Shown here piece by piece: positions 1 through 9,138 of a DNA stretch of 64,000 bases (positions within the stretch are counted from its first letter, which is position 1; each line of letters starts with the position of its first letter). The position numbers were made by a program, and so were the translations under genes. The notes below the pieces were generated by a model. That model did no database searches. It saw nothing but the letters and a program-made list of their open reading frames with translations, and was not told the origin of the DNA. Location of the stretch: assembly GCF_900114675.1 (NCBI RefSeq), contig NZ_FOZM01000001.1, positions 248,001 through 312,000 on the forward strand. Direction: 5' to 3'. Source of the DNA: Yoonia litorea. GTDB taxonomy: Bacteria > Pseudomonadota > Alphaproteobacteria > Rhodobacterales > Rhodobacteraceae.

Positions 1-2165
1 ACAGTCTGGGCTGAAAGAGGCAATCCCTGCCAGTAAGGGCCATAGTGGCGACCGATCTCTGTCTTGAGGTCCTTGGCGCTCCAATGGCTCAGCTCGGCAC
101 GCAGCATCCGCTTCGCTTCGACCTCTTGGCTTTCACGGTTCAGATCTTCCAGTCCGGTCTCAAGTGCGGCCTTGGTCGCCTTGTAGAGATTACGGAGCAG
201 AACAGCTTTCCAGTTGTTCCACGTCCCGGGTCCTACACCTCGAATGTCGCAGACGGTCAGGACCGTCAGCAAGTCCAGCCGTTCGACGGATTTCACGGCA
301 TTGGCGAACCCGCGCACGGTCCGAGGTTCCGAGATATCGCGCTTTTGCGCGACGTCCGACATCAGGAGGTGATAGCGGATCAACCACTCGACGGTCTCAC
401 ATTCTTTCTTGTTCAGGCCAAGTCGCGGAGCGACCCTGCGCGCGATTTGCGCGCCGAGAATTGAGTGATCTTCAGGGCGACCTTTCCCGATGTCATGCAG
501 CAGTAGCGCCACATAAAGGACTCTGCGGTTCACTCCGCGTTCCAAGATGCCTGAGGCAACCGGCAACTCTTCAATCAGCTCCTTGCGCTCGATTTGCGCC
601 AGATTGCTGATCACCTGAATTGTGTGCTCGTCGACTGTGTAGTGGTGATACATATTGAACTGCATCATGGCGACGATGGGTGCAAATTCGGGGATGAATG
701 CCGCAAGGACGCCAAGCTCGTTCATGCGACGCAGGGCGCGTTCAGGGTTGCCGTGCTTCAACAACAGACCGATGAAAAGTCGGCGCGCCTCTTTGTTGTT
801 GCGCATGTCTTCGTCGATCACTTCGAGATTGGCCGCAATGAGGCGCATCGCATCCGGATGCAGCAGCGTACCTGTCCGCAATGCCTCTTCGAAGATACGC
901 AACATATTGAGCTTATCGGCAAAGAAAGCATCGGTATCCGCGATCGTCAGCCGGTTCTGCTTGATCGCATAGGGGGCTTTCGCCTTTGCCTTGCGTTTAA
1001 GAAGCCGGACAAGCATCGGTTCGGCTTTGGTGTGGTTCGCCTCAAGCGCGGTCAGAAAAATGCGTGTGAGCTCGCCCACGTGCGTCGCCATGCGAAAGTA
1101 GTCTTGCATAAAGTGCTCAACGCCGCGCCGCCCGCCATGGTCTGTGTATTGCATCGCTGCGGCCACATCGACCTGCACATCAAACGTCAGTTGGTCTGTC
1201 GCCCGCCCGGCAATCAGGTGGATATGGCAGCGCACAGCCCAGAGAAATTCTTCGGCCTTTTTGAAGGTGTCGTATTCTTCGGCACTGAAAACCTTCAGAT
1301 CGACAAGTTCGGCTGCATTCTTGACGCCATTCACATACTTGGCGATCCAGAAAAGCGATTGCAGATCACGCAGACCACCTTTGCCTTCTTTCACATTTGG
1401 CTCGACGACATAGCGCTGGCCGCCCTGTTTGCGGTGGCGTTCAGCGCGTTCTTCCAGCTTTGCTTCGATAAAATCGCTGGCAGTGGACTTGAACAGATCT
1501 TCCCAAAGTCGTTCGCCCAACTCTTTCGCCAAGGCCTCGTCACCCGCCAGATGCCTGTATTCCACCAACGAAGTGCGAATGGTGTAATCTTCGCGGGCAA
1601 GTCGCACACAATCCTTCACCGTGCGGCTGGCATGGCCGACCTTCAACTTGAGGTCCCAAAGCATATAAAGCATCGACTCGATCACGCTTTCTGCCCAGGG
1701 GGTAATCTTGTAGGGGGTCAGGAACAGCAGATCGACATCTGAAAAAGGTGCCATCTCTCCGCGACCGGACCCACCGACGGCGATCAACGAAAGGCGTTCA
1801 CCCTCTGTCGGGTTTGGTAGACGATGCAGATGCTCGGTCGCAACAAACAAGACTGTTCTGACGATCTGATCCGTCAGCCAGCTGTAAGCTCGTGTCGTGG
1901 TGTGTCCCTGAAAAGGAGCCTCCAGGAAAGCACGTGCTATGCGCGCCATACCATCCGCGCGGGTTTGTCTCAGCAGTCTGACCGTCGCGAGGCGCACGTC
2001 TTTTTCAGATGTGCACTCGGCCAATGCGGCCCTGAGTTCTGCGAGCACAACAGGTGTATCAAAAACCTCAGACGCCGGACAAATGAGATTGTCCGGCGTG
2101 TTGCTCAGTTCGGTTGGTACCGCGTCAGAGTCCGGGGACGCCAAAACTTCTTGGGGCTGGGTCAA
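1..2165 (-). CDS. glnD: [protein-PII] uridylyltransferase GlnD (partial, C-terminus outside window)
   Basis: Bifunctional uridylyltransferase / uridylyl-removing enzyme that modifies PII proteins in response to glutamine and so controls nitrogen assimilation. Reading the minus strand gives one open frame from about 2165 to the left edge. Near residue 131 is the nucleotidyltransferase motif GGSGRGEM followed by FSDVDLLF, and near residue 556 the HD-domain motif HDIGKGRPEDHS. About 721 of the roughly 930 residues usual for the family are present; the C-terminal ACT domains lie outside. No ATG exists in frame before residue 73; the most likely start is TTG at 2165, preceded by AGGT about 8 bases upstream and lying inside the 3' end of the LpoA-like gene. 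That start keeps the N-terminal segment LICPASEVFD, which resembles relatives. A GTG at 2048 is the alternative. Identity is firm, start is not. Confidence 0.93.
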   Translation of the reverse strand, partial: MTQPQEVLASPDSDAVPTELSNTPDNLICPASEVFDTPVVLAELRAALAECTSEKDVRLATVRLLRQTRADGMARIARAFLEAPFQGHTTTRAYSWLTDQIVRTVLFVATEHLHRLPNPTEGERLSLIAVGGSGRGEMAPFSDVDLLFLTPYKITPWAESVIESMLYMLWDLKLKVGHASRTVKDCVRLAREDYTIRTSLVEYRHLAGDEALAKELGERLWEDLFKSTASDFIEAKLEERAERHRKQGGQRYVVEPNVKEGKGGLRDLQSLFWIAKYVNGVKNAAELVDLKVFSAEEYDTFKKAEEFLWAVRCHIHLIAGRATDQLTFDVQVDVAAAMQYTDHGGRRGVEHFMQDYFRMATHVGELTRIFLTALEANHTKAEPMLVRLLKRKAKAKAPYAIKQNRLTIADTDAFFADKLNMLRIFEEALRTGTLLHPDAMRLIAANLEVIDEDMRNNKEARRLFIGLLLKHGNPERALRRMNELGVLAAFIPEFAPIVAMMQFNMYHHYTVDEHTIQVISNLAQIERKELIEELPVASGILERGVNRRVLYVALLLHDIGKGRPEDHSILGAQIARRVAPRLGLNKKECETVEWLIRYHLLMSDVAQKRDISEPRTVRGFANAVKSVERLDLLTVLTVCDIRGVGPGTWNNWKAVLLRNLYKATKAALETGLEDLNRESQEVEAKRMLRAELSHWSAKDLKTEIGRHYGPYWQGLPLSAQT

Positions 2166-3309
2166 GGATTGCTACCTGATTGTCTTGGATCGTCGCGACG
2201 GCCAGTCCGCGTTCATTCAGGCCGTTTGGCAGGAAGCGGAAAACGCCAGCCGTACCTCTGAAACCCTGAGGCTGGATCAGGGCTGCTTTTGTCAGAGCTT
2301 GCTCATTGCCAGCGGCAGCAAGCGCGCCGATGGCTGCAATGCCGTCATATGCCAAGCCTGCAAGTGGATGCGGAGCCTGACCGTAGGTGGCTGCGTAGCG
2401 CCCTTCAAAGAGCGTCGCAGTGCCTTGATCAGGCAATGCGAACAGCCCACCCTGCAGTCCAGGCAAATCACGCAGCTGTGGCAGCGTATCCCAGCGGGTG
2501 AGGCCGATGAACGGTGAGCGTTCGATGCTCATGCCGGCGTCAGGTAGCGCGGTTGCAAGAATTGGAAGATCAGCGCTCGCACCTGCCGTCGTGAACACCG
2601 CCTGAGCACCAGAGCGGCGCACCTCGTTGACGATGCCACGCGTGGCCGAGAAAATACCCTGCTGTGACAGCGGATAGCTGACGACACCAACGACCTGACT
2701 GCCACTTGCATTGACAGCGGCGCTGATCGCGTCGCGACCAACCTGGCCGGGCAGATCGTCACCGTGCACGATCATGTAGCGTGATGTGCCTTGTGCGTTT
2801 GCAAAACGGACGAGGCGCTGGGCCGTGTTGTCGAACGTCGCTCCGAGCAGGAAGACGTTGCCGCCGGCGATTGCTGCATTGTTGGAAAATGTCAGTACAT
2901 TCACGTCACGCCCTGCAACAGCAACGCCTGCTGCGGCAGCAGCTTCACCGAAAAGCGGGCCGATAATGATCTTGGCACCGTCGTTTACAGCTTGGGTTGC
3001 CGCTATCGCCGCTTGCTGCGGGTTGCCTCCGGCGGTGTTGTAGACCCGCAGATCAATCTCGGCGCCTTCTAGATCAGCAATCGCAAGGCGGGCTGCGTTT
3101 TCAAAGTTCTGCGCCAGTTGATTGTCGGTGACCTGAGCGGAGCCGCCCGGTACCAGCAGCGCGACTTCGATTGGTTCGCTGACATCGATCGACTGGCCGA
3201 CGTTTGCGGTCGGGTCGAGTGTGACATCACAGGCGGCGAGCCAGAAAAACGCGCCTAATACGAAAAAGCGCGCGATTGTCTTGCGGGCATTGTTGAAACG
3301 GGCAAACAT
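2125..3309 (-). CDS. penicillin-binding protein activator, LpoA/YraM-like lipoprotein
   Basis: Predicted outer-membrane lipoprotein of 394 residues with a periplasmic-binding-protein fold, expected to stimulate a class A penicillin-binding protein during peptidoglycan synthesis. The N-terminus has a basic stretch, a hydrophobic core and the lipobox LAAC at about residues 24-27. The body shows receptor-type segments such as VALLVPGGSAQV and KIIIGPLFGEAAAAAGVAV. It is divergent from rsmI and yraN, the same neighbourhood as lpoA (yraM) between yraL and yraN in E. coli, which supports the assignment. Its 3' end overlaps the predicted glnD start by about 40 bases. The protein is shorter than enteric LpoA, which has an extra N-terminal TPR domain, as is usual in alphaproteobacteria. 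The activator role is inferred from family and context. Confidence 0.85.
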   Translation of the reverse strand: MFARFNNARKTIARFFVLGAFFWLAACDVTLDPTANVGQSIDVSEPIEVALLVPGGSAQVTDNQLAQNFENAARLAIADLEGAEIDLRVYNTAGGNPQQAAIAATQAVNDGAKIIIGPLFGEAAAAAGVAVAGRDVNVLTFSNNAAIAGGNVFLLGATFDNTAQRLVRFANAQGTSRYMIVHGDDLPGQVGRDAISAAVNASGSQVVGVVSYPLSQQGIFSATRGIVNEVRRSGAQAVFTTAGASADLPILATALPDAGMSIERSPFIGLTRWDTLPQLRDLPGLQGGLFALPDQGTATLFEGRYAATYGQAPHPLAGLAYDGIAAIGALAAAGNEQALTKAALIQPQGFRGTAGVFRFLPNGLNERGLAVATIQDNQVAILDPAPRSFGVPGL

Positions 3310-3405
3310 CGGTCGTATCCCTCCTAAGCTGCGAGACAGGTCTGCTCATGCAGCCTGGTGGCTTGTATCGGAGTATCATAAAGCAGGGGGCACCCGGGTC
3401 CAGAG

Positions 3406-4266
3406 ATGAATTTCATACGCAAGCCACTCTCTGCCGGTCTTTACTTCGTCGCGACACCGATTGGTGCTGCGCGCGATATCACATTACGGGCTCTCGATGT
3501 GCTGGCCTCTGCTGATGTGATCGCGGCGGAAGACACTCGTAACACGCGGAAATTGCTCGATATTCATGCGATCCCGCTTGATGGCCGGCCTCTGGTTGCC
3601 TTTCATGACCACAGTGGCAGCAATGCTGTGTCACGGCTTGTTGCGGACGTGAAGGCTGGTAAATCCGTGGTTTATGTCTCGGATGCAGGCACGCCCCTTG
3701 TAGCGGACCCGGGCTTTGAACTGGCGGTCGCTGCAATTGCGGAGGATTGCGATGTCATCGCGGCGCCGGGACCTTCTGCGGTTCTTACGGCGTTGACCGT
3801 TTCGGGGCTCCCGACAGACCGGTTTGCATTCGTGGGATTTCTGCCCGCTGGGCAAGGGCAGCGGCAAACCGAAATCGCTGCGCTGCGTGATGTGCCCTTT
3901 ACGCTGGTATTCTATGAAAGCCCAAAACGCGTTCGGGAAATGTTAGCAAATTTGCGCGATGTGTTGGGAGGGGAACGGCAGGCGGTGGTGTGCCGGGAAC
4001 TGACCAAGAAGTTTGAAGAGGTTGTTCGCGGTGATCTCGCGTATCTGGCAGATGTTTTCGCAGATAGACCAATCAAGGGGGAAGTCGTCGTGCTGGTCGG
4101 GCGTGCCGGTGCACAAGCCATTGATGATGGCGACGTCGCATCTGCCCTCCGCGAGGCGATGAAGACGATGCGCGTGAAAGACGCCGCAACGACCGTCGCT
4201 GGCGCCATGGGTCTGCCACGCCGGCAGGTTTACCAGATCGCATTGGAGTTAGGAGACGAAGAATGA
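3406..4266 (+). CDS. rsmI: 16S rRNA (cytidine(1402)-2'-O)-methyltransferase RsmI
   Basis: SAM-dependent tetrapyrrole-methylase-fold enzyme (286 residues) that 2'-O-methylates C1402 of 16S rRNA in the decoding centre. The sequence shows the family N-terminus LYFVATPIGAARDITLRAL, then AAEDTRNTRKLL, the loop VSDAGTPLVADPG and the segment AAPGPSAVLTAL, in the usual order and spacing. The length is normal. The gene overlaps the following yraN gene by four bases (ATGA), so the two are probably translationally coupled. It is divergent from the lipoprotein gene upstream, with a gap of about 95 bases for both promoters. Confidence 0.96.
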   Translation: MNFIRKPLSAGLYFVATPIGAARDITLRALDVLASADVIAAEDTRNTRKLLDIHAIPLDGRPLVAFHDHSGSNAVSRLVADVKAGKSVVYVSDAGTPLVADPGFELAVAAIAEDCDVIAAPGPSAVLTALTVSGLPTDRFAFVGFLPAGQGQRQTEIAALRDVPFTLVFYESPKRVREMLANLRDVLGGERQAVVCRELTKKFEEVVRGDLAYLADVFADRPIKGEVVVLVGRAGAQAIDDGDVASALREAMKTMRVKDAATTVAGAMGLPRRQVYQIALELGDEE

Positions 4267-4619
4267 CAGGGTCGTTGGGCTATCATGCCGGAGTTGCTGC
4301 AGAGGAAATCGTTGCCACGGATTATACGCGCCGCGCACACCGGATTGCTGCGCGCAGGTGGCGTGGCAAGGCTGGTGAAATCGATCTCGTCGCGCGCGAC
4401 GGAGAAACAGTCGTCTTCATCGAGGTCAAGAAAAGCCGTGACTTTGCAACGGCGGCACGACGACTTGGGCGCCGTCAGATGAACCGGATCTGTGCCAGCG
4501 CCAGTGAATTCTTGGCCGATGAACCACGCGGACAGCTGACTGATGTGCGCTTCGATCTTGCGATGGTGAATGACGTAGGTGCCGTGAAAGTGCTCGAAAA
4601 CGCGTTCATGGAGGCATAG
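4263..4619 (+). CDS. yraN: YraN family protein (UPF0102, endonuclease-like fold)
   Basis: Small protein (118 residues) of the UPF0102 family, which has a restriction-endonuclease-like fold but no firmly established function. Diagnostic residues are visible: the segment GEIDLVARDGETVVFIEVK carries the D and E-x-K arrangement of the PD-(D/E)xK nuclease core (GEIDLV, then FIEVKK). The N-terminal helix with AAEEIVATDYTRR is also typical. It overlaps rsmI by the ATGA junction, matching the widespread rsmI-yraN pairing. Whether it is an active nuclease is not known from the sequence. Confidence 0.92.
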   Translation: MTGSLGYHAGVAAEEIVATDYTRRAHRIAARRWRGKAGEIDLVARDGETVVFIEVKKSRDFATAARRLGRRQMNRICASASEFLADEPRGQLTDVRFDLAMVNDVGAVKVLENAFMEA

Positions 4620-4685
4620 CCGGATTGCGCTTTTGGCGGTGCTGCGCCATCTAGTGTGACAGTTGTCGCAGCAAGAGGTGCCCGG

Positions 4686-5624
4686 ATGTCCTTGAAAATT
4701 GCCTTCCAGATGGATCCGATCGGACCCATCAATATTGATGCAGACAGCACCTTCCGGATTGCCGAGGAAGCGCAAGAACGCGGGCATTCGCTTTTCTACT
4801 ATACACCGGATCGCCTCGCTTATGATCAAGGCCGGGTTACTGCAACTGGCTGGCCACTCACCGTTCGGCGCGAGAAGGGAAATCACTACGCGCTCGGCGA
4901 AGAGGCCACCGTTGATTTGTCCGAATTTGACGTGGTCTGGCTGCGTCAGGACCCGCCGTTTGATATGGGCTACATCACCACGACCCACATTCTGGATATG
5001 ATCCACCCCGAGACGCTTGTGGTCAATGATCCCTTTTGGGTGCGTAACTATCCCGAAAAGCTACTCGTCCTGCAATTTCCGGACCTTACGCCCCCGACGA
5101 TGGTGGCGCGCGATCTTGAGACGTTGAAATCTTTCCGAGCCGCACATGGCGACGTGATACTCAAGCCGCTTTATGGCAACGGTGGTGCAGGGGTGTTCAA
5201 GCTGAAGGCTGACGATAGCAACCTTGCCTCACTGCACGAGCTTTTTGCAGGCATCAATCGTGAGCCTTTGATCATGCAGCAATTCCTGCCTGCGGTTTCC
5301 AAAGGTGACAAGCGTGTCATTCTTGTCGACGGTGAGCCGGTGGGGGCAATCAACCGTGTTCCCGCCGCTGGCGAGACCAGATCGAACATGCACGTTGGCG
5401 GGCGACCCGAAAAAGTCGCTCTGACAGAAAGGGACAAGGAGATTTGTGCCCGGATCGGCCCATTGCTAAAGGAAAAGGGACAGATTTTTGTGGGCATCGA
5501 CGTAATTGGTGACTGGCTGACCGAAATCAACGTGACCTCGCCGACCGGTATTCAGGAACTGGAACGGTTTGACGGGATCAACATCGCTGAAAAAATCTGG
5601 CTCGCCATTGAGGCGCGGCGCTAA
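4686..5624 (+). CDS. gshB: glutathione synthetase
   Basis: ATP-grasp ligase (312 residues from the chosen start) that joins glycine to gamma-glutamylcysteine in the last step of glutathione synthesis. The N-terminus [19 protein letters not shown] is the hallmark of bacterial GshB. Further motifs are [15 protein letters not shown], the ATP-grasp loop [14 protein letters not shown], and the C-terminal [19 protein letters not shown]. The ATG at 4686 is preferred over an upstream GTG at 4656 because AAGAGG lies 8 bases before it and the family starts there. Its TAA shares four bases with the stop of the convergent comM gene. Confidence 0.97.
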   Translation: MSLKIAFQMDPIGPINIDADSTFRIAEEAQERGHSLFYYTPDRLAYDQGRVTATGWPLTVRREKGNHYALGEEATVDLSEFDVVWLRQDPPFDMGYITTTHILDMIHPETLVVNDPFWVRNYPEKLLVLQFPDLTPPTMVARDLETLKSFRAAHGDVILKPLYGNGGAGVFKLKADDSNLASLHELFAGINREPLIMQQFLPAVSKGDKRVILVDGEPVGAINRVPAAGETRSNMHVGGRPEKVALTERDKEICARIGPLLKEKGQIFVGIDVIGDWLTEINVTSPTGIQELERFDGINIAEKIWLAIEARR

Positions 5625-7135
5625 ATCTCGTTCGTAAATGCCAGCCGGAAGCTGACGGCTTCAGCCACGTGGGGTTTGCGGACATTCTCAGCCCCCTCAA
5701 GGTCCGCGATCGTCCTCGCCACCCTCAAGACGCGGTGGTAGCCTCTCGCTGACAGACCGAAGCGTGTTGCGACCTTGGTCAGCAATGCTTGCCCTTCGCC
5801 ATCCGGCTGAGCGACAGCCGTCAATGCTGTACCATCCAGATCGGCATTGACCGAGACACCCTGTGTGTCGCGAAACCGCAAGCGCTGTCGGTCGCGCGCG
5901 CTTTGGACGCGTTTGGCGATCTGAGCAGAGCTGCCGCCGCCGCTCGCGTTTTCGAGATCACTATAGGCAACGGGCGGGACTTCGACGCGCAAATCAAATC
6001 GGTCCATAAGTGGGCCTGAAATCCGTCCCATGTAGTCTTCACCGCACTGCGGAACACGCGCGCATGCTCTGGCTGGGTCGGCGAGATACCCGCATTTGCA
6101 AGGATTTGCCGCGGCAACCAGCATAAAGCGGCAAGGGTAACGCACGTGCGCATTTGCGCGCGCGACAACAACTTCGCCGGTTTCGATGGGCTGCCTGAGT
6201 GTTTCGAGAACGGTCCGTCCGAACTCCGGGAATTCATCCATGAAAAGCACACCGTGATGTGCGAGGCTGATTTCACCCGGTTTCGCCCCCCGTCCTCCAC
6301 CGACAATAGCGGCCATAGACGCGGTGTGGTGGGGTTCACGGAATGGTCGCGTGCGACTGATGCCCCCTTCATCAAGAAGTCCCGCAAGCGAGTGGATCAT
6401 TGACGTTTCTAATGCCTCATGCGGTGAGAGATCGGGCATGATCCCGGGGAGTCGCGCGGCAAGCATCGATTTTCCCGAACCTGGAGAGCCAACAAGCAGC
6501 AGGTGATGCCGACCCGCCGCTGCGATTTCCAATGCCCGCTTGGCCCGCTCTTGCCCTTTGACTTCGTTCATATCTGGTCGCTTGGGGGCTGGGCGGATTT
6601 CACCAGGGCTGGCCGGGGCAAGCACAGCTTTGCCGGAAAAGTGTCTGATGGTTTCGGCGAGTGTGCGCGGTGCAATCACCCGCACCGCATCGACCCATGC
6701 AGCCTCTGCGCCGCAGCCGTGCGGACAAAGGAGCGTTCGCGCATCTTCTGCCGCTGCCATTGCAGCCGGCAATGCGCCGATGACCGGTACAAGGCTGCCG
6801 TCGAGCGACAGTTCTCCGAGTGCCACGGTTTGCTCTGCGGTTTCAGCCGGCACGACATCAAGCGCAGCAAGCAGAGCCAGCGCGATCGGCAGGTCGAAAT
6901 GCGACCCTTCTTTCGGTAGATCGGCTGGCGAGAGGTTTACGGTGATCCGTTTCGATGGCAACGCAATCGCCATGGCGCCTAAAGCGGCGCGAACCCGTTC
7001 TTTCGCTTCGGAGACCGCCTTGTCAGGCAGGCCGACAATTGAAAACGCGGGGATGCCGGCAGACACAGCGCACTGTACTTCAACGAGACGGGCATCAACG
7101 CCTTCGAATGCAACCGTGTACGCCCGCGCAACCAT
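5621..7135 (-). CDS. comM: YifB/ComM family Mg-chelatase-like AAA ATPase
   Basis: Protein of 504 residues with an N-terminal ATP-dependent-protease-like S5 domain and a magnesium-chelatase-type AAA+ ATPase domain. In naturally competent bacteria ComM acts as a hexameric helicase promoting branch migration during integration of transforming DNA. Walker A GSPGSGKS is near residue 215, Walker B reads [10 protein letters not shown], and the C-terminal four-cysteine segment includes [19 protein letters not shown]. The N-terminus shows [18 protein letters not shown]. The ATG at 7135 is chosen over a GTG at 7144 because AAGGAG lies 8 bases upstream of it. The stop interleaves with that of gshB (CTAA). 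Confidence 0.93.
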   Translation of the reverse strand: MVARAYTVAFEGVDARLVEVQCAVSAGIPAFSIVGLPDKAVSEAKERVRAALGAMAIALPSKRITVNLSPADLPKEGSHFDLPIALALLAALDVVPAETAEQTVALGELSLDGSLVPVIGALPAAMAAAEDARTLLCPHGCGAEAAWVDAVRVIAPRTLAETIRHFSGKAVLAPASPGEIRPAPKRPDMNEVKGQERAKRALEIAAAGRHHLLLVGSPGSGKSMLAARLPGIMPDLSPHEALETSMIHSLAGLLDEGGISRTRPFREPHHTASMAAIVGGGRGAKPGEISLAHHGVLFMDEFPEFGRTVLETLRQPIETGEVVVARANAHVRYPCRFMLVAAANPCKCGYLADPARACARVPQCGEDYMGRISGPLMDRFDLRVEVPPVAYSDLENASGGGSSAQIAKRVQSARDRQRLRFRDTQGVSVNADLDGTALTAVAQPDGEGQALLTKVATRFGLSARGYHRVLRVARTIADLEGAENVRKPHVAEAVSFRLAFTNEI

Positions 7136-7201
7136 CACCGCCACTCCTTTGAGGGTTAACGGTTACGATGGCGTGGTTGACGATTGGTTAATGGTCGAAC
7201 T

Positions 7202-7903
7202 TCAGCTTGCGATCTCGTCAGGCCATGGTCGAGTCTCAAGGTCGCTCGGGTAAGGCCATGGTTCATGGCTTTCTTTCATCGCCTCGCTGCGCCAATGCAG
7301 AAAGTCCGGATCCTTGAGGTGCTGGGCAATGTAGGTTTGCCAGCGTGGTGCAGCCGGCAGGCCATATGCTGTGATGCGCATGGCGACGGGTGCATAGAAA
7401 ACGTCGGCTAGCGAGTAGTTACCAAACAACCAAGGGCCATCAGACCCGAAGCGATCTTTCGCCAATGACCACAGGTCGAAAATTCGTTCCAGATCGTTCT
7501 GCACGGATTGCGCTGGTGAGAACCGAGTCAAGCGATGCCTCAGGATCATCGGGCAATCTTGCCTGAGAGCATGAAAGCTCGAATGCATTTCTGCGACCAT
7601 TGATCTGGCAAGGGCACGGGCCGCAGGCTCGACGGGATAAAGCCCGGCGTCGGGGTGTCTTTCCGCCAAGGTCTCGGCCATGGCGAGGCTGTCCGTCAGC
7701 ACTGCACCCTCTGCCGTCTGAAGAACCGGCACCGTGCGGGCAGGCTCAAGATGCGCCAGATCGTCTTTCATGGTGCCCGAATAGAGCCCGACCATATGCT
7801 CCTGGAATGGCAGCCCGAATTTCTTGAGCATAAGCCAGCCGCGCAAAGACCAGCTACTGAATGTGCGGTCGCCGATATGAAGTTGATACGTCATGCCCGA
7901 CAT
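7202..7903 (-). CDS. glutathione S-transferase family protein
   Basis: Cytosolic GST-like protein of about 233 residues with an N-terminal thioredoxin-like domain and C-terminal helical domain. The beginning TYQLHIGDRTFSSWSLRGW with the SSWSLR segment is typical of zeta/maleylacetoacetate-isomerase-like GSTs, where Ser-Ser-x-x-x-R binds glutathione. The glutathione-contacting segments TVPVLQTAEG and LTDSLAMAETL follow, and the C-terminal domain has the N-capping-like FGNYSLADVFYAPV. Substrate cannot be told from sequence. Start choice among ATG 7903, ATG 7894 and GTG 7915 is uncertain; none has a strong ribosome site. Confidence 0.88.
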   Translation of the reverse strand: MSGMTYQLHIGDRTFSSWSLRGWLMLKKFGLPFQEHMVGLYSGTMKDDLAHLEPARTVPVLQTAEGAVLTDSLAMAETLAERHPDAGLYPVEPAARALARSMVAEMHSSFHALRQDCPMILRHRLTRFSPAQSVQNDLERIFDLWSLAKDRFGSDGPWLFGNYSLADVFYAPVAMRITAYGLPAAPRWQTYIAQHLKDPDFLHWRSEAMKESHEPWPYPSDLETRPWPDEIAS

Positions 7904-7953
7904 AAAGGCGCACACGCTCTTTGATGGCCAACATCAATTTGTGACCCTCGCCA

Positions 7954-8523
7954 TCACAAAACGTGATTAATCCGCCCGACGTGCCAGCCTTGTCCATCAA
8001 ATTTCAGGTCCGTCACGGACAGATTTTCGATGCGGTGACCGAACGCTTCGTAGGCGGTGATATTCTTTGCACGCTGCACTTGCGTCAGAATTGCACCGAA
8101 ATGTGCAACGATGATCAGATCGGCTAACCCGAGATTAAGATATCCGTCGATTGCGCCTGAGACGCGGTCGCGGACGGCGTTCCAGCTTTCACCATTGGGC
8201 GGTGCGATGTCGCCGGGTGTCTCCCAATAGGCCCGAATATGTTTGGGGTTCTTGGCCTCGACCTCGGCAAAGGTCTTCAGTTCCCAGTCACCAAAGTTGA
8301 TTTCTCTGAGCTTTCTATCATGCTCCAGCCGATTTTGCGGTTGCAGCGCGTCAGCCGTCTCAACGGCGCGGATTAAATCTGATGAGACAACCGGTGCATC
8401 GGGCAAATACTGGCGAAGGCGTCGGATCGCGTCGCTGTCTGAAAGGTCAGCAGGTATATCTGACCATCCCACCATCGACTTTGCATGTGTCGGGCCGTGT
8501 CTGACCAACCACAGACGGGTCAA
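7954..8523 (-). CDS. histidine phosphatase family protein, probable alpha-ribazole phosphatase
   Basis: Phosphoglycerate-mutase-like phosphatase of 189 residues. The catalytic RHG motif is at the N-terminus (WLVRHGPTHAKS) and the second histidine lies in LIIVAHFGAIL. The start is TTG at 8523, which shares TTGA with the cobU stop and has AAGGA 8 bases upstream; an upstream open frame antisense to nothing conserved does not look coding. Because it is translationally coupled to cobU, a role as CobC-type alpha-ribazole-5'-phosphate phosphatase in late cobalamin (nucleotide loop) assembly is the best guess, but the family is functionally broad, so this rests on context. Confidence 0.82.
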   Translation of the reverse strand: MTRLWLVRHGPTHAKSMVGWSDIPADLSDSDAIRRLRQYLPDAPVVSSDLIRAVETADALQPQNRLEHDRKLREINFGDWELKTFAEVEAKNPKHIRAYWETPGDIAPPNGESWNAVRDRVSGAIDGYLNLGLADLIIVAHFGAILTQVQRAKNITAYEAFGHRIENLSVTDLKFDGQGWHVGRINHVL

Positions 8524-9044
8524 GGCAGTTGTCCTTTGAGAACAAGCGGAAGCCCCGCCATGACGGCAACCACCAGATCTGCCTTGGCGGCGATTTCCTG
8601 GTTCAGGCGACCTTGTGCGTTGCGAAAGCGGCGGGCCAAAGCGTTGTCTGGCACAACGCCCTGACCGGTTTCGTTCGAGACGATGACAATGGCGCGGCCG
8701 TCCTGTGAAAGCGCGGTGACAAACGATGACTGGGCTGTTTCCAGATCGTGCTCGCCAAGAATGACATTGGTGAGCCACAGCGTTGCGCAGTCGATAAGCA
8801 CAGGCGCACCGTCAGGTGCTTTTAGAAGTGCGTGCGCGAGGTCGACAGGTTCCTCGATCGTTGTCCAATCCGGGCCGCGGGCGCTTTTATGTGCGGCTAC
8901 TTTCGCCGCCATCTCGGCATCGAATGCCTGCGCGGTAGCAATGTAGGTCGGGCAGGGATGCGCACTGCGTAACAGGCTTTCTGCAAAGGCTGATTTCCCG
9001 CTCGCAGCGCCCCCTAGGACAAGTGTCAGCCGTGGCAATGTCAT
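8520..9044 (-). CDS. cobU: bifunctional adenosylcobinamide kinase / adenosylcobinamide-phosphate guanylyltransferase
   Basis: Enzyme of 174 residues (also called CobP) that phosphorylates adenosylcobinamide and then transfers GMP, making AdoCbi-GDP for the nucleotide loop of vitamin B12. Walker A is at the N-terminus: LVLGGAASGKSAFAE. Other family segments are YIATAQAFDAEMAAKVAAHK, the Walker-B-like APVLIDCATLWLTNV, and VSNETGQGVVPDNALARRFR. It is divergent from rpoH and overlaps the downstream phosphatase gene. No cobalamin riboswitch fits in the 94-base gap upstream. Confidence 0.96.
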   Translation of the reverse strand: MTLPRLTLVLGGAASGKSAFAESLLRSAHPCPTYIATAQAFDAEMAAKVAAHKSARGPDWTTIEEPVDLAHALLKAPDGAPVLIDCATLWLTNVILGEHDLETAQSSFVTALSQDGRAIVIVSNETGQGVVPDNALARRFRNAQGRLNQEIAAKADLVVAVMAGLPLVLKGQLP

Positions 9045-9138
9045 TTTATGAACTTTTTATGATCCAGTGGGTTCATCCTTACGTAAGCAATACAAAGCAA
9101 AAAGTTAATGCACTGCACGACAACTTGGGAGAACCATC

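Noticed and set aside
594..1742. 382-codon open frame on the plus strand
   Set aside because: It is antisense to glnD, whose minus-strand frame has clear nucleotidyltransferase and HD motifs. The plus frame has unnatural His/Cys-rich composition.
9045..9138. cobalamin riboswitch before cobU
   Set aside because: The gap is only 94 bases and shared with rpoH; no B12-box sequence was seen.
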